Below are positions 9,716 through 18,217 of a stretch of DNA of 64,000 nt, piece after piece. A program made the position numbers and the translations under genes. The DNA is from an uncultured Sulfitobacter sp. (GTDB lineage Bacteria; Pseudomonadota; Alphaproteobacteria; Rhodobacterales; Rhodobacteraceae). The stretch spans positions 1,426,001-1,490,000 of the forward strand of contig NZ_CANMQD010000001.1 of the NCBI RefSeq assembly GCF_947499945.1, in the 5' to 3' direction. Within the stretch, counting starts at the first letter, position 1; each line of letters begins with the position of its first letter. The notes beneath the pieces are model-generated. The model saw nothing but the letters and a program-made list of their open reading frames with translations. It searched no databases and had not been told where the DNA came from.

Positions 9716-10333
9716 TCAGCTTTTAGATCTGCGAAAAAGATTACCGATTGTCTGGAAAACCAGATCAAAGTCATAGCAAACATTTTGATGCCGTTGATAT
9801 ATGAGGTCCAGCTTCGCTTTGCGCGGGACACAGATACGGCAATAAATATCATCAGTCTGCGCTGCAGTCTCGCAACGCGACAAAAGTTGGTCCTCGTGCT
9901 TGTGAAACCTTATGGTCGCGAGGCCTGTTACACCGGGGCGGGATTTTAGCACTTGGCTGTATATCTCTGGAAACCGCTCAACATACTCGCGCAGCGGTGG
10001 CCGCGGCCCGACAAACGACAAGTCCCCTTTCAAGATATTCCAAAGCTGCGGAAACTCATCCATTCGCTTTGCCCGCAGACGCGCGCCCACTGGCGTAACA
10101 CGCGAAGCTTTGTGCGCACCCGAAACCCCTTGATCATTCTCGACCACCGTCATCGTGCGGAACTTAATAAGACCGAAGGACTCATCTGGTGTCTTCATCC
10201 GCTCCGCCACATAGAATAAGGGGCGTCCCTGTTTGAGGTAAATATACACCACCAATATTAAAATGACCGGCCCAAGGATCACGACCAGCAAGCTGGCGAA
10301 AAACAAATCAAAAATGCGCTTTCGCAATGTCAT
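9716..10333 (-). CDS. initiating undecaprenyl-phosphate sugar-phosphate transferase (WcaJ/PglC superfamily)
   Basis: A 205-residue protein of the small, PglC-like form. It has one N-terminal re-entrant membrane helix (residues about 8-32, ending GRPLFYVAER), the conserved KFRTM motif (about 57-61), the catalytic Asp-Glu pair in RMDEFPQLWNILKGDLSFVG (92-93), and the VGPRPPL and RPGVTGLA motifs. It transfers a sugar 1-phosphate from a UDP-sugar to undecaprenyl phosphate at the inner membrane, starting the glycan repeat. I chose the ATG at 10333 because the family begins with K-R-x-F-D just before the helix; the 35-residue upstream extension is Arg-rich and not family-like. It heads the minus-strand unit with capD and yjbHF. 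Confidence 0.9.
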   Translation of the reverse strand: MTLRKRIFDLFFASLLVVILGPVILILVVYIYLKQGRPLFYVAERMKTPDESFGLIKFRTMTVVENDQGVSGAHKASRVTPVGARLRAKRMDEFPQLWNILKGDLSFVGPRPPLREYVERFPEIYSQVLKSRPGVTGLATIRFHKHEDQLLSRCETAAQTDDIYCRICVPRKAKLDLIYQRHQNVCYDFDLVFQTIGNLFRRSKS

Positions 10334-10511
10334 CGACGTTTGTTCCCTATTGCCAGCGCGTCGAAATGACCGCCCAGCCCATCGTTTTCTCCACGATAGC
10401 GCCACCTGACGCCTACCTAGCGATACTGCCTTAACCAACCCCCCTGCAACAGGTGAGGATAAAGTTTACGCTCGTTTTTGGTAAAGATTGACGGGATACG
10501 CCGTTTCAGTA

Positions 10512-10525
10512 TCTTTGCGCAAAGA
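10512..10525. promoter_or_regulatory. 14-bp perfect palindrome in the divergent glycan promoter region
   Basis: TCTTTGC followed directly by its reverse complement GCAAAGA. It lies 72 bases before the OPX start and 179 bases before the sugar transferase start, inside the 264-base intergenic region the two divergent genes share. It is flanked by an imperfect inverted pair (GCCGTTTCAG / CTGAAACGCC). A dimeric regulator site is plausible but no regulator is identified. Confidence 0.4.
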
Positions 10526-10597
10526 CGTTTAAGCCTGAAACGCCGAAAACAAAGCGCGTAGCACGGGCAACTAACACCTGATTGAGCGGTATATTTC

Positions 10598-11704
10598 ATG
10601 ATCCGACTACCAAAATATATTCTTTGCATCGCCCTCGTCGCGGCACTTTCAGCGTGCGGCACCCTCCCGCGCGGCGCTGCCATTCAGGCCGAAATTACCA
10701 GAGGCGCGGACCAGCCCGAAGCTGACTTCGCGGTATATCCAGTTTCAAAAGCATTCCTGCCCAGTGTCGCGGCATGGCCCAGCACAGGCGAGCGTCACTA
10801 CAGCTGGATCGGACACAGCCACGGCTCAAATGCCCAAATCATCCGTCCTGGCGACATGCTCAATGTAATAATCTGGGACAGTGCGGAAAACTCCCTACTC
10901 ATGGCTCCTGGACAACGCAGCGTAGATCTCAGCAACATGCGCGTAGCGTCGAACGGGACAATTTTTATACCCTACGTTGGAACAGTACGCGTCGCGGATC
11001 GGTCACCAGACAATGCACGCCAGACATTGCAGCGCCAGCTTGAAACAATCGCACCAGGCGCACAGGTTCAGCTTTCCATGTCGGAAGGTCGCACAAATTC
11101 GATTGATATCGTCGGCGGCGTTCGTTCCCCCGGCAATATAAAAATGCCCGATCAGAATTTCTCGGTCCTCGCCGCGATCTCTGCTGCGGGCGGCGTGGAG
11201 GCTGCGCTAACGAACCCGCGCGTCAAGCTGGTGCGCGGCCACAAAACATACCGCACGTCCCTCAACCGTCTTCAGGACAACCCAAAGCTTGATACGCGTT
11301 TGGTGGGTGGCGACCAACTCATTGTTGAAAATGACAAACGCTATTTCCTGTCGTTAGGTGCCGCTGGCGCTGAGAGCCAGTTCCCATTCAACCGCGATCA
11401 AATATCTGCACTTGATGCTCTCTCGCTCATCGGAGGTGTGGACGACAATCGCGCAAATCCAAAGGGTGTTTTGATCCTGCGCGAGTACCCTGCCTCCGCC
11501 CTTGATGCGGGCCAGCGCGGACCACGCCAGCAGCGCGTCGTCTTCACAATTGACCTCACCACCTCTGACGGACTGTTCTCGGCGCGTAACTTCTTCATCA
11601 ACTCTGGTGATCTTGTGCTCGCCACCGAAAGTCCCGTATCGTCTGCGCGTGTGGTTGTTGGCCTGATCGGCTCTGCCTTTGGCCTGATTAACGTCACCAA
11701 ATAA
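10598..11704 (+). CDS. polysaccharide export outer-membrane lipoprotein (OPX, Wza/KpsD-like)
   Basis: A 368-residue protein. The signal peptide (residues 1-20) ends in the lipobox LSAC. The polysaccharide biosynthesis/export domain begins near residue 85 (IRPGDMLNVIIWDS) and continues through SNGTIFIPYVGTVRVADRSP. It is followed by two SLBB-like segments (IDIVGGVRSPGNIKM and VVGGDQLIVEND-type regions, about 165-190 and 255-285). OPX proteins form the outer-membrane channel for capsule or exopolysaccharide export. It is divergent from the initiating transferase and Yjb genes, so it probably serves the same polymer. No Wzc-type co-polymerase is adjacent. Confidence 0.92.
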   Translation: MIRLPKYILCIALVAALSACGTLPRGAAIQAEITRGADQPEADFAVYPVSKAFLPSVAAWPSTGERHYSWIGHSHGSNAQIIRPGDMLNVIIWDSAENSLLMAPGQRSVDLSNMRVASNGTIFIPYVGTVRVADRSPDNARQTLQRQLETIAPGAQVQLSMSEGRTNSIDIVGGVRSPGNIKMPDQNFSVLAAISAAGGVEAALTNPRVKLVRGHKTYRTSLNRLQDNPKLDTRLVGGDQLIVENDKRYFLSLGAAGAESQFPFNRDQISALDALSLIGGVDDNRANPKGVLILREYPASALDAGQRGPRQQRVVFTIDLTTSDGLFSARNFFINSGDLVLATESPVSSARVVVGLIGSAFGLINVTK

Positions 11705-11720
11705 AATCGCATCAGCGATT
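11705..11720. terminator. weak bidirectional stem-loop between convergent genes
   Basis: A six-base perfect stem AATCGC / GCGATT with loop ATCA begins immediately after the OPX stop and 5 bases before the end of the convergent glycosyltransferase. An A-rich 5' flank would read as U-rich on the minus strand. The stem is short, so function is uncertain. Confidence 0.35.
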
Positions 11721-11725
11721 CAGAT

Positions 11726-12979
11726 CTATTTGCGCATCGAAACTTGTTTATCCTGCGGCAGCAGGGCGTTCATCTCTGCGACATGCACAGGCAAACATTT
11801 GGTAAGAAAATCATACTCCGCTACTACGTGTCGACGGGCCGCAGGCCCCAGATCGGCAAAATCCTGCGGGCGCTCCAGCACCTCTACAACCTGCTTGGCC
11901 AATGCCGCAGGATCGTGAAAATCTACCAAAAGCCCTGTCTTGCCATGAGTCAGAGCCTCCCGCACAGGCTCCACATCAGAGGCAACAATTGTGGCCTCCA
12001 TCGCCATCGCCTCAAGCAGTGACCACGACATCACAAACGGCATGGTCATATAGATGTGGCATCGGCTAATCTGAATGATCTTCTGATAGTCCGCATAAGG
12101 GACCTGCCCCAAAAAATGCACACGGGTCCAATCGACGCGGTCGCCCACTTCGGCTTCCATCTCCGCACGCAATCCACCCGGGTTTTTGCTCTTGGCGCCA
12201 TAGGACACCTCGTTCCCGCCAATCACTAAAACCCGCGCATTGGGCCGTGCCGCCAAGATATCAGGCAGCGCGCGCATGAACTGATGAAACCCGCGCATCC
12301 GCTCAAGGTTACGCGCCATATAGGTGACAATCTCGTCGCCGCACCCCACTGGCTTCTCTATACGCCCCAGCTTTAGCTTCGCCTGCGGATCGGGCCGCAA
12401 TTTGTCTGTACGGATGCCGTCATGGCAGACATAAATCTTATTATGAAACTCGGGCGGAAAACAATCGCGCTGCCACTTTGTCGGGCTAAGGCCGCGATCT
12501 ACCGTCATGATATTCGCATTCGGCACTGCATTACGTGCTTGGAGTAAAAACGGCGTGTGTTCGTTGACAGGCTCTTCAGGGTCGAAATTCACTGGCCCGC
12601 CGTGCAGGCGATAATAATACTCAAAGAACCCGATAATCGGCACATCAGGCCAAAGCTGCTTAAAAAAAGTAAGCTCACCCCACCCAACATGCCCTACAAT
12701 AATGTCAGGCTTGAAGCCTTCCTCAGTCTCAATCCGCTTAGCTGCGATCACCGCACCAAAACCGGCACCTGTCGCCTCTTCCCATACTTTGCTCAGACCA
12801 TAAGCATCTTTTTTTGGGGCGTAATGGGTCTTATAAACGCGTCCTTCCACGCCCTCGATCTGGGGCGGATTTCTGCGTTGGGTCAGGAAATAAATCGTAT
12901 GCAACTTCTGCTCAGCCAGCCATTGCACCAACTCACGATATTGGCCCGGCATGTTCTGATGCACAAAGAGGATATTCAT
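11726..12979 (-). CDS. GT4-type glycosyltransferase
   Basis: A 417-residue GT-B fold protein. The N-terminal domain starts MNILFVHQNMPGQYRELVQWL, a pattern seen in a set of GT4-like proteins with the HQN-P-GQ-R motif. The C-terminal domain contains the nucleotide-sugar-binding part MARNLERMRGFHQFMRALPDIL (about 222-243), a GG..V segment and the acidic SWSLLEAMAMEATIVASDVEPVREAL (about 322-348), equivalent to the E-x7-E motif. It transfers a sugar from a nucleotide donor in the cytosol; donor and acceptor are unknown. It ends tail to tail with the OPX gene and lies 85 bases downstream of the desaturase, so it may serve the neighbouring exopolysaccharide locus. Confidence 0.88.
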   Translation of the reverse strand: MNILFVHQNMPGQYRELVQWLAEQKLHTIYFLTQRRNPPQIEGVEGRVYKTHYAPKKDAYGLSKVWEEATGAGFGAVIAAKRIETEEGFKPDIIVGHVGWGELTFFKQLWPDVPIIGFFEYYYRLHGGPVNFDPEEPVNEHTPFLLQARNAVPNANIMTVDRGLSPTKWQRDCFPPEFHNKIYVCHDGIRTDKLRPDPQAKLKLGRIEKPVGCGDEIVTYMARNLERMRGFHQFMRALPDILAARPNARVLVIGGNEVSYGAKSKNPGGLRAEMEAEVGDRVDWTRVHFLGQVPYADYQKIIQISRCHIYMTMPFVMSWSLLEAMAMEATIVASDVEPVREALTHGKTGLLVDFHDPAALAKQVVEVLERPQDFADLGPAARRHVVAEYDFLTKCLPVHVAEMNALLPQDKQVSMRK

Positions 12980-13064
12980 AGAGACTGCACGCCCTTAATT
13001 GACACAATAATTCTGTCTCAGGTAACCCTGCAAATGGCCCTTTGGCAAACACCTTCTTGGGCCT

Positions 13065-14030
13065 TCATCCGCGCTTACGGTTCTTGAGGCGTTCGCGCAT
13101 CATCGCTTTGCCTGCATCAGTTCCGTCGTGAAACGAGCCGAACAGCTTGTCCCATGGCACATCCAGATTTCCGTAATTCACCTCAAAATAGCGATGATGA
13201 ATCTGGTGATGGAAATTGCCCAGATGCACCCGCTTTTTGTTGCGGACCCGAAGGCCCTCAAATCCAGTGTGCGAGGTTATGGCCAACAACGCGTAAAACA
13301 TCAGATGGAAAATCACATGCACAGGACTACTCGGCACGACGAGATGGATAAGCACCGTTCCAAAATACATCACATGCTCCACAGGGTGCATCGACAGACC
13401 TGACCAAGGGCCGATGTCCGTATTCCGGTGATGCAGTGCGTGAAAGCGATACAGCGTATTTGTGTGGAGCAGTCGATGTATCCAGTAGAAATAGAAACTC
13501 TCCCAAACAGGGATCAGAAAGAAGAACGCAATGAACCACACAGGCATTTGCGCTAACGTAGTGTAGGGCAGCCAGCCATTCGCCAACCCCCACCAGCCCA
13601 GCGCTTCGAACAAACTCCAGACAGTCACACCCGACAATATCGTCCAGAACATGTTATCTTTGATTTGGTCCGAGAACGAAAACATCCGCCCCTGCCGCGG
13701 AAAGGGGCGTGGGTCGAATTTCAGATCGGTCCCTTGAGCAGCAATGCCGTGGAACCAATAGTGTAGCCCTCCCGCCAGCAGCGTCACAATCACCGCATTA
13801 CGCAACCAGATGCCGAAAATCCACCAATCTGGCGTTAAAGCAGACTCTAACGTGGGGCTAAACAGACCCCAGCTCAGAAATGCCAGCGCCAGAATCCCCA
13901 GATTGATCGTCAGCGGAAACCACGCATCTGAGTACCATTTCAGCACGGCCAGCGGACGCGGCGGCCATTGCCACAGCGGCGAGACTTGAATCGCCCCATC
14001 GGGCGCATGGTTCCATTCCGCTCTGCTCAT
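13065..14030 (-). CDS. fatty acid hydroxylase / sterol desaturase family membrane protein
   Basis: A 321-residue integral membrane di-iron enzyme. Helices lie at about residues 40-60, 72-95, 128-150 and 163-183. The histidine clusters are HRLLH (185-189), HALHH (197-201) and HHQIHH (274-279), with extra His at 215 and 219; these are the iron ligands of the fatty acid hydroxylase superfamily. The start overlaps the upstream aldolase stop (ATGA). Family members hydroxylate or desaturate lipids such as fatty acids, sterols, carotenoids or ornithine lipids. The substrate here is unknown; co-translation with a class II aldolase gives no clear hint. Confidence 0.9.
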   Translation of the reverse strand: MSRAEWNHAPDGAIQVSPLWQWPPRPLAVLKWYSDAWFPLTINLGILALAFLSWGLFSPTLESALTPDWWIFGIWLRNAVIVTLLAGGLHYWFHGIAAQGTDLKFDPRPFPRQGRMFSFSDQIKDNMFWTILSGVTVWSLFEALGWWGLANGWLPYTTLAQMPVWFIAFFFLIPVWESFYFYWIHRLLHTNTLYRFHALHHRNTDIGPWSGLSMHPVEHVMYFGTVLIHLVVPSSPVHVIFHLMFYALLAITSHTGFEGLRVRNKKRVHLGNFHHQIHHRYFEVNYGNLDVPWDKLFGSFHDGTDAGKAMMRERLKNRKRG

Positions 14031-14782
14031 CGTGCGTAGTCCGACCCCTCGTCGTCCAAAATCGCCTTCAACTCCGCCAAGTGCCGTGCGTCCTGCTCGG
14101 GGTAGTTCTCCAACTCGCCCGCAGTCTTTTCCGCAATCTCGTCACTGATACGGCGCAACGGCAGACCCGTCTGCAAGGCGCGAATATACGTCTCCGCCGC
14201 CCGCTCGAAATAATACAAGCGGTTGAATGTATCGGCCACAGTATCGCCAATCACCATCACACCATGCGATCCCATCACCATCACTTTTTGCTTGGGATCG
14301 GTAAGCAAGGTCGCACAGCGTGCACCCTCATGCTCGAACGCCAGCCCACCGTAATCCTCGTCAATCACCACACGGTTAAAAAAGGTACAGCAGTTCTGGT
14401 CAATCGGCGGCAGGCGGCTGTCTTGCAGACACGCCAACACCGTGGCGAAAATCGAATGCACATGCATCACACACCGCGCATGAGGCACCGCCGCATGAAC
14501 ACCTCCATGCAATCCCCACGCCGTTGGGTCAGGCGCATTTGGCCCCGAGTAAGTCTCGGGATCATCCGCATCAATCAGCAGCATATCACTCGCCTTGATC
14601 CGGCTAAAATGCGCCTGATTAGGGTTCATCAAAAACTGCGAACCACTGTCATTCACCGCGAGGGAAAAGTGGTTCGCCACCCCCTCATGCATGTTGAGCC
14701 GTGCAGTCCAACGAAACGCCGCCGCGAGATCAACCCGCTCCTGCCAATGCTCCATATTCGGTTTCATCTGCGTCACACTCAT
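14027..14782 (-). CDS. class II aldolase/adducin family protein
   Basis: A 251-residue protein. The AraD/FucA-type zinc site shows as MHVHS (His 107 and 109) and a later GSHGVMVIG histidine (about 175). The N-terminal phosphate-binding-type region reads MHEGVANHFSLAVND, and KASDMLLIDAD follows near 63. Family members cleave or epimerise sugar phosphates, or act on related hydroxy acids, in the cytosol. It couples to the downstream desaturase by an ATGA overlap. Substrate cannot be read from sequence. It is a complete and ordinary member in length. Confidence 0.9.
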   Translation of the reverse strand: MSVTQMKPNMEHWQERVDLAAAFRWTARLNMHEGVANHFSLAVNDSGSQFLMNPNQAHFSRIKASDMLLIDADDPETYSGPNAPDPTAWGLHGGVHAAVPHARCVMHVHSIFATVLACLQDSRLPPIDQNCCTFFNRVVIDEDYGGLAFEHEGARCATLLTDPKQKVMVMGSHGVMVIGDTVADTFNRLYYFERAAETYIRALQTGLPLRRISDEIAEKTAGELENYPEQDARHLAELKAILDDEGSDYAR

Positions 14783-14786
14783 CGGC

Positions 14787-15140
14787 CTATCTCCCTGTGC
14801 TTATGTTACAGCCTGCCCAATGCGCTGCGCACCCGCCACCCTGAAAGCGACACGCCCGCGCGGTTTTATTCGTCGTTCCCCCTACAGGCAAAATTGAGAA
14901 ACCAAGTGCCGGCCAATCCGTATGGTCCGATGTGCACGATCTCCAAGGGGGGCTTTCCACAATAGCGGCCCGCTGCGCGCAACATCCGTTTTCCGGAATC
15001 GTGTTATCGTTGGAGTAATAGAATGTCTGGGCCACGAATTGCTGTGTCGGCAGCTTATCCAAAGGTCTGCTAGACTCAGAGATAGACACCCCACAACTCG
15101 TAAGAACAAGGATATTTATTATTGCTCCGAAATTACGCAT
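14787..15140 (-). CDS. candidate small lipoprotein of unknown function
   Basis: A possible 117-residue protein starting at ATGATG, which overlaps the last base of the VOC gene stop (TGATG) and ends five bases before the aldolase start. The N terminus MMRNFGAIINILVLTSCG looks like a lipoprotein signal with lipobox LTSC, and the next 45 residues (SISESSRPLDKLPTQQF...) look protein-like. The last third is Cys/Thr/Gly-rich and less convincing, so the frame may be shifted or the gene decayed. I see no recognised domain. The tight fit between two coding genes is the main support. Confidence 0.35.
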   Translation of the reverse strand: MRNFGAIINILVLTSCGVSISESSRPLDKLPTQQFVAQTFYYSNDNTIPENGCCAQRAAIVESPPWRSCTSDHTDWPALGFSILPVGGTTNKTARACRFQGGGCAAHWAGCNISTGR

Positions 15141-15559
15141 CATATCGCCCTGCTCGGCACCCATGCGTACCCGTTCTCGCACAATATATATGCCTCACGC
15201 AGGCCGTGCGGCTTGTCCGCTGGCGTTTGCAAAATCGTACCGCCCGCTGCCTCTGCCACAGCACAGGCCGCTTCAGGATCCGTTTCATACAAACGTATCT
15301 CGATCCCCGCACCGCGCGGCGGGCTCTCGGGCAGCAACCCCAGCAATGGATTCGAATGATACGTACCGTCACTGTGCAACTGAAACACCTCGGTACCGTA
15401 GGTCACAATCGCGAAATCCGGTGTCGGCTGATGCGCCCGCATCCCGAAAACAGTCTCTAAAAAGGCTACTTCGGCACCAACATCGCGCACAAGCAGGTTA
15501 ACCCCCATCCCGCGCAACCCCGCGCCAAATGCCGCTGCCCCGACAGTATCATAGTCCAT
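15140..15559 (-). CDS. VOC (glyoxalase/bleomycin resistance) family protein
   Basis: A 139-residue protein with one vicinal-oxygen-chelate repeat pair: MGVNLLVRDVGAEVAFLETVFGM starts the first beta-alpha-beta unit and EIRLYETDPEAACAVAEAAGG the second. The ATG at 15559 is chosen for GGGAG eight bases upstream; an earlier ATG at 15610 has no ribosome site and would run into the divergent adenine deaminase gene. Metal ligands cannot be assigned firmly. Such proteins include lyases, dioxygenases and binding proteins, so only the family is called. It starts 49 bases from ade, transcribed away from it. Confidence 0.82.
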   Translation of the reverse strand: MDYDTVGAAAFGAGLRGMGVNLLVRDVGAEVAFLETVFGMRAHQPTPDFAIVTYGTEVFQLHSDGTYHSNPLLGLLPESPPRGAGIEIRLYETDPEAACAVAEAAGGTILQTPADKPHGLREAYILCENGYAWVPSRAI

Positions 15560-15608
15560 ATCACCCGCTCCCGCTTGAACCTGTACCAACCCTGTGGAAT
15601 GTTGCGAC

Positions 15609-17405
15609 ATGACACAAGCAACTTTCCCCTCATGGCCCGATGTGGCCGCCGATCTAGTCAACGTCGCTGCAGGGCGTATACCCGCCGATATGATCATCAC
15701 GGGCGGCATCTGGGTCAACGTGCACACCCGCGAGGCACTGCCCGATCACGATATCGCAATCGTAGAAGGTCGGATCGCTTTTGTCGGCGTCAACGCTGAT
15801 TACTGCAAAGGCCCCGACACCCAGATCATCGAAGCAAATGGCCGTTACATGATCCCTGGCCTGTGCGATGGCCACATGCACATCGAGAGTGGCATGCTCA
15901 CCCCTGCCGAATTTGCCCGCGCCGTGATCCCCCACGGCACCACCAGTATGTTCACCGACCCGCACGAGATCGCCAATGTACTCGGCCTCGAAGGCGTGCG
16001 AATGATGCACGACGAAGCACTGATGCAGCCCATCAACATCTTCACCCAAATGCCCTCCTGCGCACCCAGTGCTCCGGGGATGGAAACCACAGGTTTCGAG
16101 ATCACCGCCGAGGATGTCGCCGAGGCGATGCAATGGGAGGGCATCATCGGTCTGGGCGAGATGATGAACTTTCCCGGTGTCATAAACGCCGATCCCCAGA
16201 TGCTGTCCGAGATCGCCGCCACCCAACGCAGCGGCAAAACCGTAGGCGGTCATTACGCATCCCCCGACCTCGGCCCCGCCTTCGCCGCTTACGTTGCGGG
16301 CGGTCCCGCTGACGATCATGAGGGGACATGCGAAGCCGATGCCGTCGCCCGCATGCGCCAAGGGATGCGCGCGATGATCCGCCTCGGCTCTGCATGGTAT
16401 GATGTAGAGAGCCAGATCACCGCCATAACCGAGCGCGGCCTTGATCCGCGAAACATGATCCTGTGCACCGATGATTGCCACTCTGGCACGTTGGTGAACG
16501 ATGGCCACATGAACCGCGTCGTCCGCCACGCAATCGACTGTGGCTGTGACCCGCTTATCGCCCTGCAAATGGCAACGATCAACACTGCTACCCACTTCGG
16601 ACTGGAGCGCGAAATCGGCTCCCTTACTCCGGGCCGCCGCGCCGATGTGATCCTCACCTCGGACCTCAAGACACTCCCGATCGAGACGGTCATCGCCCGC
16701 GGTCAGATCGTCGCGCAGGATGGCGAATGCCTCGTAGACTGCCCCCATTACGACTGGCCGCAACATGCCCGCAAAACCGTCAACATGGCCCATGACCTGA
16801 GCGCAAATGATTTCACCATCATCGCCCCTGCTGGTGCCAACGCGGTCACCGCAAACGTGATCGGTGTGGTCGAGAACCAAGCACCGACAAAAGCCCTGCA
16901 ATTCGAGCTGCCCGTCACTGAAGGCCGCGTAACCGCCCATGGCGATGTTGCCCAAATTGCACTGGTCGAACGTCACCGCGCCACGGGCGGCGTGGTTAAC
17001 GCGCTGGTCTCTGGCTTCGGCTATACAGGCAAAATGGCCATAGCCTCCACCGTGGCGCATGACAGCCACCACATGATCGTCGTCGGCACGGATGCTGATC
17101 AAATGGCCCTCGCCACCAACCACCTGCGCCAACTCGGCGGCGGCATCACCATCTTCAAAGACGACACCGAACTCGCCACAATCGACCTGCCGATCGCGGG
17201 CCTCATGTCCGACAGCCCCGCACACGAAGTCGCCGCCAAGACCGACGCCATGATGCAAGCCATGCGCGACTGTGGCTGCACCCTCAACAACGCCTACATG
17301 CAGCACTCCTTGTTGGCGCTGGTGGTGATCCCCGAGTTGCGCATTTCTGATTTGGGCCTTGTTGACGTGCGCAGCTTTGAATTTATTAATGTGATTGTGT
17401 CGTGA
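15609..17405 (+). CDS. ade: adenine deaminase
   Basis: A 598-residue amidohydrolase matching the AdeC type in length. It has the metal motif GLCDGHMHIESGM (HxH), the segment GTTSMFTDPHEIANVLG, a later TDDCHSGTLVNDGHMNRV with the metal-binding Asp/His, and the C-terminal adenine deaminase domain with repeated NVIGVV- and GGVVNALVSGFG-like segments. It hydrolyses adenine to hypoxanthine and ammonia in the cytosol. Start ATG 15609 is preferred to GTG 15594. The stop overlaps the next start (GTGA), and AMP nucleosidase follows one gene later, so this operon should convert AMP to adenine to hypoxanthine. Confidence 0.95.
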   Translation: MTQATFPSWPDVAADLVNVAAGRIPADMIITGGIWVNVHTREALPDHDIAIVEGRIAFVGVNADYCKGPDTQIIEANGRYMIPGLCDGHMHIESGMLTPAEFARAVIPHGTTSMFTDPHEIANVLGLEGVRMMHDEALMQPINIFTQMPSCAPSAPGMETTGFEITAEDVAEAMQWEGIIGLGEMMNFPGVINADPQMLSEIAATQRSGKTVGGHYASPDLGPAFAAYVAGGPADDHEGTCEADAVARMRQGMRAMIRLGSAWYDVESQITAITERGLDPRNMILCTDDCHSGTLVNDGHMNRVVRHAIDCGCDPLIALQMATINTATHFGLEREIGSLTPGRRADVILTSDLKTLPIETVIARGQIVAQDGECLVDCPHYDWPQHARKTVNMAHDLSANDFTIIAPAGANAVTANVIGVVENQAPTKALQFELPVTEGRVTAHGDVAQIALVERHRATGGVVNALVSGFGYTGKMAIASTVAHDSHHMIVVGTDADQMALATNHLRQLGGGITIFKDDTELATIDLPIAGLMSDSPAHEVAAKTDAMMQAMRDCGCTLNNAYMQHSLLALVVIPELRISDLGLVDVRSFEFINVIVS

Positions 17406-18217
17406 GAACCTTTGCCCAGAACCTGATGAAACTCGCCCCCGATTGGGTGACATTACCGCCGGAACTGGTTGAAGTGCTTAACTGGCTTGATATTGTTCAG
17501 GGCAATCAAATCATCAGGGGTGATGCGCCACGGAACTGCTCATTATCGATCATGACGCTTGGCTACTGGGGGCATCCGACCAGAAGCTATTTCCACTTTG
17601 GCAAGGCGACACCGGCCTCCGATGGAATTTGGTCCGACACCTCTATAGGTTTCGGCGACCGCCTCTTTGAGATTGCAGAGACATCAAGCGATGGTGGACG
17701 TATCGCGATCTGGCTCGATGAAGAGGGCAAGCAGCAATATGTGCATATCGGTCATAAAACCCTTGGCGTGATTACAGATGATCCAGTGGTGTTTCTCCAA
17801 TTCATCGCCATGGGCTACCCTGAGCCAGGGTCGCTTATGCGTACCGATATTACCCCTGTCGCGGCCTATCTGGAGCATCGCGGCCTCGTGCGCCTTGAAG
17901 ATTTTAGGCCTGATGAGCAACCTGTTTATCCTGTAGCACTTCAGGGATTTCTCAAAGAACGGTTCGACCTTGATATGCCTGCCACCGCGCGTGATCTTGG
18001 GATCACGGATTTCCCTGAATACGGTGATGACAGCACCAATGATCCCTTTGCCCGATGGATCAATGAAGCCACACCAGAAACGAGCGAAGCTGATCTGGTC
18101 TATGAGATGGAATTGATGCGCACGATTGAGGCGCTAAACCTCCAAGACGATGACAGCTCGGATACCATCATGGGCAAGATCGGCTCTCTGTTCAAAAGCA
18201 AGGATAATAGAGAATGA
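17402..18217 (+). CDS. uncharacterised protein in the adenine-salvage operon, SUKH/SMI1-like in part
   Basis: A 271-residue soluble protein with no recognised catalytic motif. It is coupled at both ends: its GTG start overlaps the ade stop (GTGA) and its stop overlaps the amn start (ATGA). The central stretch (residues about 83-150: FGDRLFEIAETSSDGGRIAIW, then a HIG segment, VVFLQFIAMGYPEPG) resembles the SMI1/KNR4 (SUKH) fold pattern of ligand-binding and immunity-type proteins; this is my reading of the pattern, not a search result. The C-terminal ~45 residues are acidic and end KIGSLFKSKDNRE. A role with Ade or AMP nucleosidase is inferred from coupling only. Confidence 0.8.
   Translation: MRTFAQNLMKLAPDWVTLPPELVEVLNWLDIVQGNQIIRGDAPRNCSLSIMTLGYWGHPTRSYFHFGKATPASDGIWSDTSIGFGDRLFEIAETSSDGGRIAIWLDEEGKQQYVHIGHKTLGVITDDPVVFLQFIAMGYPEPGSLMRTDITPVAAYLEHRGLVRLEDFRPDEQPVYPVALQGFLKERFDLDMPATARDLGITDFPEYGDDSTNDPFARWINEATPETSEADLVYEMELMRTIEALNLQDDDSSDTIMGKIGSLFKSKDNRE

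Noticed and set aside
15654..17453. 600-codon minus-strand open frame across ade
   Set aside because: Antisense shadow of adenine deaminase; His/Gly/Asp-rich composition mirrors the codons of the real gene.
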